Positions 1-4,171 of a DNA stretch of 5,350 bases are shown here, piece after piece. Each line of letters opens with the position of its first letter. Within the stretch, counting starts at the first letter, position 1. Under the pieces are notes generated by a model. It was not told the DNA's origin, searched no databases, and saw only the letters and a program-made list of their open reading frames with translations. The DNA is from Candidatus Bipolaricaulota bacterium (GTDB taxonomy: Bacteria > Bipolaricaulota > Bipolaricaulia > UBA7950 > UBA9294): assembly GCA_030612565.1 (NCBI GenBank), contig JAUWNQ010000049.1, positions 1 through 5,350 of the forward strand, read 5' to 3'. Position numbers and translations under genes: made by a program.

Positions 1-179
1 GGAGTTTGCCTGCGGAACTTGGCTCCGCCGAGTTGGCGGGCGCGAAGCTTCTGCCATAGGAGCTTCTCAGCCTCGGTGGACGCACGCCGCAGCCCGCGGG
101 CACGCTTGACCTGTTTGCTCCCCCTCACCCCAACCCTCTCCCCCAACAGGGAGAGGGCATTTAAAGCAGCGGAAGACAT
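1..179 (-). CDS. DUF559-type endonuclease-like protein, N-terminal part (runs off the window)
   Basis: A minus-strand reading frame open to the window edge encodes 59 residues, so the C-terminal part is missing. Residues 25-58 match the start of the DUF559 domain: a basic segment (KRARGLRR), then STEAEKLLWQKLRARQLGG (T35, E36, E38, W42, G51, G52) and KFRRQ. From family knowledge, DUF559 proteins are small (about 110-150 residues), have a restriction-endonuclease-like fold related to Vsr nucleases, and carry their acidic catalytic residues further downstream, beyond this window. Their function is poorly known. Residues 8-20 are encoded by a palindromic G-rich repeat and are probably not conserved domain sequence. 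The ATG at 179 is preceded by AGGTG. An in-frame GTG at 128 lies five bases after GGGAGAGGG, which could itself act as ribosome binding site, so the start is uncertain. The gene lies about 165 bases after uppP on the same strand, with hairpins between them, so it is probably a separate unit. The family call is fairly sure; activity cannot be judged. Confidence 0.8.
   Translation of the reverse strand, partial: MSSAALNALSLLGERVGVRGSKQVKRARGLRRASTEAEKLLWQKLRARQLGGAKFRRQT
120..157 (-). repeat. G-rich palindromic repeat (REP-like) at the start of the DUF559 gene
   Basis: CCCTCTCCC (134-142) and GGGAGAGGG (149-157) form a perfect 9-bp stem with a 6-base loop. Read on the minus strand, the hairpin is followed by TTGGGGTGAGGGGG, giving several G-runs in close succession. 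Repeats of this CCCTCACCC-type composition are, from general knowledge, dispersed in many bacterial genomes and often sit beside or inside DUF559 genes. Here it is translated as part of the N-terminus, or serves as leader if the GTG at 128 is the start. Whether it occurs elsewhere in this genome cannot be seen from one window. Confidence 0.65.
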
Positions 180-256
180 GCTCACCTACACACCTTTGCT
201 CGAGGCAGAGAGAAAACTCAAGACGAGCAGGATCCCTTAAAACAGTCAATCCACAA

Positions 257-289
257 CCCCCCTCCCGTGATGGGAGGGGTCAGGGGAGG
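257..289. repeat. second G-rich hairpin between uppP and the DUF559 gene
   Basis: CCCCTCCC (259-266) and GGGAGGGG (272-279) form a perfect 8-bp stem with a 5-base loop. On the plus strand it is followed by TCAGGGGAGG. The layout (hairpin, then a further G-run) mirrors the repeat at 120-157 but in the opposite orientation. It lies 55 bases or more after the uppP stop codon and could slow or stop transcription leaving the operon. There is no clean T-run directly after the stem on the minus strand (GGTTGTGGATTGACTGTTTT follows), so it is not a canonical intrinsic terminator. Confidence 0.5.
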
Positions 290-343
290 ATGATGCAGAG
301 CTTCCGTCTACCCACTCGAAACGACGAAGAGCCACAAATTTCC

Positions 344-1132
344 TCAGCTGGACCAGCCGACAGAGTAGATGAGGGCGCTTGCGCCCACGGCGAGGCAGTA
401 GATCCCGAAGACCTTCAATCGGCCGCGCGCGATGATTGCCAACAGTCCCTTGATCGCGAGAGCGCCGACGGCTGCTGCGACGAGCGCTCCGAGGAGGAGA
501 CCCGCCCACTCCCCAGCGGGGATACTTCCCTCAGAGAACGCCTGGATGACCTTGAGTACGCCCGCCCCGAGGATCGCGGGGATCGAGAGGAGGAACGAGA
601 ACCGGGCCGCCTCTGTGCCGCGAACCCCGAGCGCCATCCCGGGCGCGATCGTCGATCCGCTGCGGGAGATCCCAGGGAGGAGGGCAGCCGCCGGCGATAG
701 GCCGAGGTAGAGCGACTCGAAGAGCCGGACCTCGTGACGCTTCGCCCTCTGCCCTGCCCAGTCGGCGAGGAAGAGAATCGCCCCGGTTACGAGGAGGCAG
801 GACCCGATGACCAAAAAGGATGTGAACGCTGCCTCGATCCTACTCTGAAAGAGAAGCCCGAAGAAGACGATCGGAATCGTCCCCACGATGAGCCGCCCCA
901 CCTCGCTGCGTTCGCTTCCTCGATGAAAGAGACCACGCACAAGTCTAATCAGGTCGCGACGAAAGAGGAGAAGAACGGCACCCAGCGTCCCCAGGTGGAG
1001 CGCCGCCTCCAGGAGAACCCCTGGAGGGTCGAACCCGAGGAAGCGCTCGAAAAGAACAAGGTGGGCCGAGCTTGAGACCGGTAGGAACTCGGTCAGTCCC
1101 TGCACAATCCCTAGCACGATATAGTGGATCAT
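344..1132 (-). CDS. uppP: undecaprenyl-diphosphatase UppP (BacA family)
   Basis: This 262-residue integral membrane enzyme dephosphorylates undecaprenyl diphosphate to the monophosphate, recycling the lipid carrier for peptidoglycan and other envelope polymers; overproduction is known to give bacitracin resistance. Both signature motifs are intact. QGLTEFLPVSSSAHL (residues 11-25) contains the catalytic glutamate region and H24, and PGISRSGSTI (153-162) contains the essential arginine (R157). The rest is mostly hydrophobic helices, and the length is normal for the family (about 260-280). The start at 1132 was chosen because it gives the usual short N-terminus (MIHYIVLGIVQG) and makes an ATGA overlap with the upstream polyferredoxin gene. 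A start at 1201 would add 23 residues unlike the family and overlap its neighbour by 73 bases. The Shine-Dalgarno sequence is weak (GGAAG only two bases from ATG), so translation probably depends on coupling. It is the last gene of the operon. Confidence 0.95.
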   Translation of the reverse strand: MIHYIVLGIVQGLTEFLPVSSSAHLVLFERFLGFDPPGVLLEAALHLGTLGAVLLLFRRDLIRLVRGLFHRGSERSEVGRLIVGTIPIVFFGLLFQSRIEAAFTSFLVIGSCLLVTGAILFLADWAGQRAKRHEVRLFESLYLGLSPAAALLPGISRSGSTIAPGMALGVRGTEAARFSFLLSIPAILGAGVLKVIQAFSEGSIPAGEWAGLLLGALVAAAVGALAIKGLLAIIARGRLKVFGIYCLAVGASALIYSVGWSS

Positions 1133-1896
1133 TTCTTCCGTTGCGGGGAGAAGGTGAGCGTCAGGGCATCGAGCGAGCAGGCCTCGGTGCACTCCCCGCA
1201 CTTGATGCAGTTGTGGTTGTCGTACTCCTCATGGGGTTGGAGCCCCATTGGACAGGCAACCGCACAGGCCCCACAACGCGAACAGCGGTTCGTGTCGAGT
1301 TTCAGGTGAAGGAAGCTCACCTTATTGAAGAGCGACCGGACCGCTCCCATCGGGCAGAGGTAGCGGCACCAGAATCGCGCGATGATCACCATCCCCAGGA
1401 GGCCCGTTCCCAGGGAGATCATGTGAATGATGAACGGCCGGTTCACCTTTGCCACTCCCATGAAGAGGTAGGGGATGGAGGCGGTGATCGAGGCGGCGGG
1501 GCAGAGTTTGCAGAAGATCGTGTCGGCGAGCGCCCACGCCGCGATGATCGTCCCGAGAAGGACGACGTACTTGGAGTAGGAGGCGACCCTATTGATCCGC
1601 ACCTTGCGGAAGGCAAGGAGATCGTTGAGGGTCCCGAACGGGCAGAACCATCCGCAGAACCCGCGACCGGCGATCAGGCCGTAGGCGATGATCGCCCCGA
1701 TCCAGAAGTAGGGGACGGTCCCGTAGATGACGAGGTTTTGCATGAGGCCGATCGGGCAGATCGTCACCGCGAGTGGGCAGGCGTAGCAGTGGAGCCCGGG
1801 GAAGATGATGTGCGTCATCCCGATCCCGGTGAACCCGAACAGTCCCAATAGGAGCCCGAACGACTGGCTGATCCGCCGCGCAAAGGATAGCTTCAT
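1129..1896 (-). CDS. NapH/CcoG-type membrane polyferredoxin (4Fe-4S binding protein)
   Basis: The product has 255 residues with about four membrane helices (roughly 12-33, 57-77, 108-127, 155-175). The C-terminus carries two classical [4Fe-4S] motifs: CSRCGACAVACP (C205, C208, C211, C215) and CIKCGECTEAC (C230, C233, C236, C240). GFCGWFCPFG (C81, C85) and CRYLCPMG (C177, C181) are the CxxxCP motifs typical of the NapH/NosR/CcoG/MauN group. By the positive-inside rule (MKLSFARR and FRKVRINR inside), these motifs and the ferredoxin domain face the cytoplasm. Two more groups, CYACPLAVTICP (C37, C40, C47) and FCKLCP (C129, C132), then fall on the outer side. Family members pass electrons between quinol or ferredoxin and extracytoplasmic acceptors. 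No nitrate, nitrous oxide or methylamine genes are present here, so nap, nos or mau symbols would mislead. The gene directly follows a thioredoxin-domain gene (ATGA overlap), suggesting it feeds electrons to extracytoplasmic thiols; that is inference. The start is supported by GGAGGT six bases upstream. Confidence 0.9.
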   Translation of the reverse strand: MKLSFARRISQSFGLLLGLFGFTGIGMTHIIFPGLHCYACPLAVTICPIGLMQNLVIYGTVPYFWIGAIIAYGLIAGRGFCGWFCPFGTLNDLLAFRKVRINRVASYSKYVVLLGTIIAAWALADTIFCKLCPAASITASIPYLFMGVAKVNRPFIIHMISLGTGLLGMVIIARFWCRYLCPMGAVRSLFNKVSFLHLKLDTNRCSRCGACAVACPMGLQPHEEYDNHNCIKCGECTEACSLDALTLTFSPQRKK

Positions 1897-3017
1897 GATC
1901 CGACCTCCAACAGGTCGAGCAATCTCTTCTCCAGATCCTCCACCCCGAATATGATCTCATCGGTGTCGACCCGCAGGACCGCCGGGACGATCGTGCGACT
2001 CGAACGGATCACCCCGTAAGAAGCGGCGAGGTCGCGCTCGGCATCGACATCGATGAACTGATAACTGATATATGGAGTCAGCGCGGCCATCTTCTCGACC
2101 ATCGCCTCGGCATAGGGGCAGGAATGGCACCACGGAGCGTAGAAGACGATCAACTCGATATCGCGATCGAGCTTGGCAAGGGCATCGATCGCGCCGGATG
2201 AGAGGATGGGCTCCTCGTGGTGCGACTCTTCGATCCCCACGCAGGAGGTGCACAGTACCGCGGCGATCCCCTGCGCCTGCTCGTGCTGATTCAAACGCAC
2301 CCCGTAGGTGAGAGCACCGGCGACGATGACAAAGAGCATAAAGTAGAGGGGGAAGGTTACCCGGCGCATTCGCCGCAGGAGGAGAGCGCCGACGAGAAGT
2401 CCCCCGGCGATCAGTGGAGGGACCCACCCCGGCGAGGATCTCTTCGCTGGCGGCGGTGTGGGTAAGGAGACCGCCCCTTCCTCAACAGCTACGGTCAGGG
2501 GGATCTCGTCGACGATCTGAAAACAGCTCACATCGATGCAGAAGGTGTAGATCACCTGGAGCGAAAGGGTGTACTGACCAGGGGGAAGATCCGAGGCGGA
2601 GACGAGAGTGAGATCGATCCATTCCTGCGTGAACGGGGAAACCAGTTTGAGGACCCCTATCTCGGAGAGGATCGACCACCCCTCCGTCTCCGCCAGGGTG
2701 ACAGTGACATCATCCGCCTCGTGGATGGAAGTGTTATCAACCTTGATCCGTATCCCAGCCTCACCGCCCGGGGAGAAGGTAACTACAGCCGGTTCGATGG
2801 AGAAGGTGAGGATCGGTTCCTGCGCCCAAGTCACCGGGCCAACCAGGACCAGCAGAAGGAGGAGAGACAAGGCGATGCTCAGGCTGGGGTCAGATCTTGT
2901 CTTTTGGTGTTTGTGGAAGGAATACCACTTGACAACACGCCCAACCCTCGTACAAACCACGGAGAAGATAAGGCGCAGCATGGAAACACCAAAAGCAAAG
3001 ATCTGACCCCATGCCAT
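1893..3017 (-). CDS. membrane-anchored NEW3-like/thioredoxin-domain protein with a repeat-derived N-terminus
   Basis: The product has 374 residues. Order: residues 3-43 encoded by an inserted repeat; hydrophobic export segment 46-62 (SIALSLLLLLVLVG) with possible cleavage after TWA (65); a beta-rich NEW3-like domain about 68-177 with a C160/C165 pair; a Pro-rich linker; membrane helices about 199-214 and 221-241 joined by RRMRR; a juxtamembrane CTSC (256-259); and a thioredoxin domain 268-374 with active site WCHSC (296-300) and probable cis-proline P345 (TIVPA). The basic RRMRR loop puts the inter-helix turn in the cytoplasm, so both the NEW3-like and thioredoxin domains face outward. It probably reduces or oxidises protein thiols outside the membrane, partnered with the adjacent polyferredoxin and TlpA-like protein. 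The start at 3017 has GGGGGGAGAG upstream and overlaps the previous stop codon (TGATG), marking it as the native initiation site. Internal starts at 2981 (Met13) lack a Shine-Dalgarno. Thioredoxin fold is sure; electron direction and substrate are unknown. The NEW3 label is by general resemblance only. Confidence 0.85.
   Translation of the reverse strand: MAWGQIFAFGVSMLRLIFSVVCTRVGRVVKWYSFHKHQKTRSDPSLSIALSLLLLLVLVGPVTWAQEPILTFSIEPAVVTFSPGGEAGIRIKVDNTSIHEADDVTVTLAETEGWSILSEIGVLKLVSPFTQEWIDLTLVSASDLPPGQYTLSLQVIYTFCIDVSCFQIVDEIPLTVAVEEGAVSLPTPPPAKRSSPGWVPPLIAGGLLVGALLLRRMRRVTFPLYFMLFVIVAGALTYGVRLNQHEQAQGIAAVLCTSCVGIEESHHEEPILSSGAIDALAKLDRDIELIVFYAPWCHSCPYAEAMVEKMAALTPYISYQFIDVDAERDLAASYGVIRSSRTIVPAVLRVDTDEIIFGVEDLEKRLLDLLEVGS
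1903..1908 (-). promoter_or_regulatory. Shine-Dalgarno site of the polyferredoxin gene
   Basis: GGAGGT lies six bases before the ATG at 1896, inside the last codons of the upstream thioredoxin gene. It fixes the start and, with the ATGA overlap, supports translational coupling. Confidence 0.8.
2885..3011. mobile_element. 127-bp REPIN/MITE-like element with 28-bp inverted ends, inserted in the thioredoxin gene
   Basis: The arms at 2885-2912 and 2984-3011 are inverted copies of each other, identical at 26 of 28 positions, each beginning TGGGGTCAGATCTT and continuing with TTTTGGTGTTT. The 71-bp core (2913-2983) has no gene. No convincing target duplication is visible. This agrees with REP/REPIN movement by Y1 (RAYT, IS200-like) transposases; from memory, TGGGGTCAGATCTT-type ends occur beside such transposase genes in varied bacteria, but this cannot be checked here. 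It is visibly less GC-rich than the flanking genes. It starts six bases after the ATG of the membrane thioredoxin gene, and the reading frame passes through it without a stop. The element carries no transposase and would depend on one supplied elsewhere. Confidence 0.8.
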
Positions 3018-4171
3018 CAGCTCTCCCCCCTGAGGAGTGCCTGCACCGCCTGGTGCAGCTCCTCCCCTCGTAGATCCTTCCCGCGGATGATCCCCTCTCG
3101 ATCGATCAGGTAGAGCATCGGAATCCCCGATATGCGGTAGAGATCAGAGATCTGTCCGTCCGATCCATCGTAGATCTGTCGATACGAAAGCTCGTAGTCC
3201 GCAACGGCTTGGGTGAAGGACTCCTCGCTCCGATCGAGGTCGATACCGATCACCACTACCCCATCCTTGGCGTACTCATCGGCGATCCCTTTCGTCGTCG
3301 GAAGTTCCGCAAGGCAGGGCACGCACCAGCTCGCCCAGAAATCGAGGAGCACGATCTGTCCCTTGAGTGCGGCGAGCGAGATCTCCTTCCCGTTGATATC
3401 GAAACCGGTGAATCCCGGGGCGGGAAACCCCACCTCGAGCGGCGGCTTCTCAGCCACCCAATCGTCTGTCTCCTCGATGGCGATCCTCGATCCGTCCGGG
3501 CTGACCGAGGAGGCACGATAAACCGTCCCGTCGATATTGAACGGCTCGTCGAGCCAATCCCATTCATGCGAATCCGCCGTCGTGAAGAGCTCCCCATCCT
3601 GGTCGGTGTCGATAAACATAATATCACGATCGAGGTCATCGTAACGCCCGTCCGTGTTATCGTCGATCAGCGCGATCAGATAGGTGACGCTGCCCAGTTG
3701 AATCTCCCCGCTACGGTAGGAATCGCGGCAGTAGGTGATGACCGTTGGTGTTCGCGGGTTCCAGATGAGGAAGACCCGGTAGGTTGAAGGGGAATCTAGA
3801 TCCTCATAGGAAACCGAGAAAGGGACGCTCGCAAGCAAGCTTCCATCCCACAACTGTCGTTCCCAATCGACCTTTAGCAGCACGCCGCTTCGGTCGTTGT
3901 CGACGTAGAGGACAGATCCCTCTGCCCCTCGGTCGAGAACTAGATGGAATGCATCCCCATTCAGCGGGATCGCTCCATAGGAGGGTGTCCCCTGGTAGTC
4001 GGGCTCGGAGAGGTTGGGTATGGAGGTTGCCGAGAGCTTCACCCCCTGCGGGCGGCAGGCTCCAGTGAGATCGAGGATCGAATCGATGTAGTGAAGATCC
4101 GCTTCATACGCGAGCGTGCCGACCGAGAAAAAAAGGACGGTGAAGACGATCACGAATAGCTTCCGACTCAT
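3017..4171 (-). CDS. secreted TlpA/ResA-like thioredoxin-fold protein with EF-hand-like loops
   Basis: The product has 384 residues. It starts with a signal peptide (basic MSRK, hydrophobic 5-18, possible cleavage after TLA at 21); no lipobox cysteine is present, so it is probably soluble outside the membrane or stays anchored by the uncleaved helix. The C-terminal domain (about 247-381) is an AhpC-TSA/TlpA thioredoxin fold: VGFPAPGFTGFDINGK, then LLDFWASWCVPC with active-site C283 and C286, and GIP with cis-proline P351. The roughly 220-residue N-terminal region has no recognised domain. It has D/N-rich calcium-loop-like motifs: DNDRSGVLLKVD (91-102), DDNTDGRYDDLD (170-181) and the imperfect DTDQDGELFTTAD (188-200). 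C39 and C148 could form a disulfide. TlpA/ResA relatives act as thiol-disulfide reductases outside the membrane, often in cytochrome c maturation, but no cytochrome genes are visible here. The start is supported by GGAGG six bases upstream and an ATGA overlap with gltX. Domain call is firm; the substrate is unknown. Confidence 0.88.
   Translation of the reverse strand: MSRKLFVIVFTVLFFSVGTLAYEADLHYIDSILDLTGACRPQGVKLSATSIPNLSEPDYQGTPSYGAIPLNGDAFHLVLDRGAEGSVLYVDNDRSGVLLKVDWERQLWDGSLLASVPFSVSYEDLDSPSTYRVFLIWNPRTPTVITYCRDSYRSGEIQLGSVTYLIALIDDNTDGRYDDLDRDIMFIDTDQDGELFTTADSHEWDWLDEPFNIDGTVYRASSVSPDGSRIAIEETDDWVAEKPPLEVGFPAPGFTGFDINGKEISLAALKGQIVLLDFWASWCVPCLAELPTTKGIADEYAKDGVVVIGIDLDRSEESFTQAVADYELSYRQIYDGSDGQISDLYRISGIPMLYLIDREGIIRGKDLRGEELHQAVQALLRGES
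3021..3030 (-). promoter_or_regulatory. Shine-Dalgarno site marking the native start of the membrane thioredoxin gene
   Basis: GGGGGGAGAG precedes the ATG at 3017, with the GGAG core five bases away. The site and the ATG lie just outside the inserted element. This shows the gene started here before the insertion and that the element entered the signal-sequence codons rather than the leader. Confidence 0.7.

Noticed and set aside
67..249. Minus-strand 60-codon frame beside the DUF559 gene, and the plus-strand frame at 19-240
   Set aside because: Both overlap the DUF559 frame, which alone shows a family match (TEAEKLLWQKLR, KFRRQ). The others read through the repeat with no domain.
205..250. 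Possible promoter for the DUF559 gene (TTGACT on the minus strand)
   Set aside because: TTGACT is a good -35 box, but no -10-like TATAAT sequence lies at the right distance (TCGTCT is found there).
255..343. Intrinsic terminator after uppP
   Set aside because: The GC-rich hairpin is present, but no run of T follows it directly on the minus strand. It is reported as a repeat that might affect transcription, not as a terminator.
1133..1201. Upstream ATG at 1201 as the uppP start
   Set aside because: It would add 23 residues unlike the UppP family and overlap the polyferredoxin by 73 bases. The ATG at 1132 gives the standard N-terminus and the ATGA overlap.
1072..1851. Long plus-strand open frame (259 codons)
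   Set aside because: It lies antisense to the polyferredoxin, whose cysteine motifs and overlaps are unmistakable. The translated plus-strand protein is a charged, low-complexity sequence with no domain, as expected of a shadow frame in GC-rich DNA.
2883..3014. Target-site duplication around the inserted element
   Set aside because: Only a 2-base GC match can be found at the flanks, which is within chance. No duplication is claimed.
3209..3787. Plus-strand open frame (192 codons) opposite the TlpA-like gene
   Set aside because: It is antisense to a well-supported thioredoxin-fold gene, has no recognisable motif and no convincing ribosome binding site.
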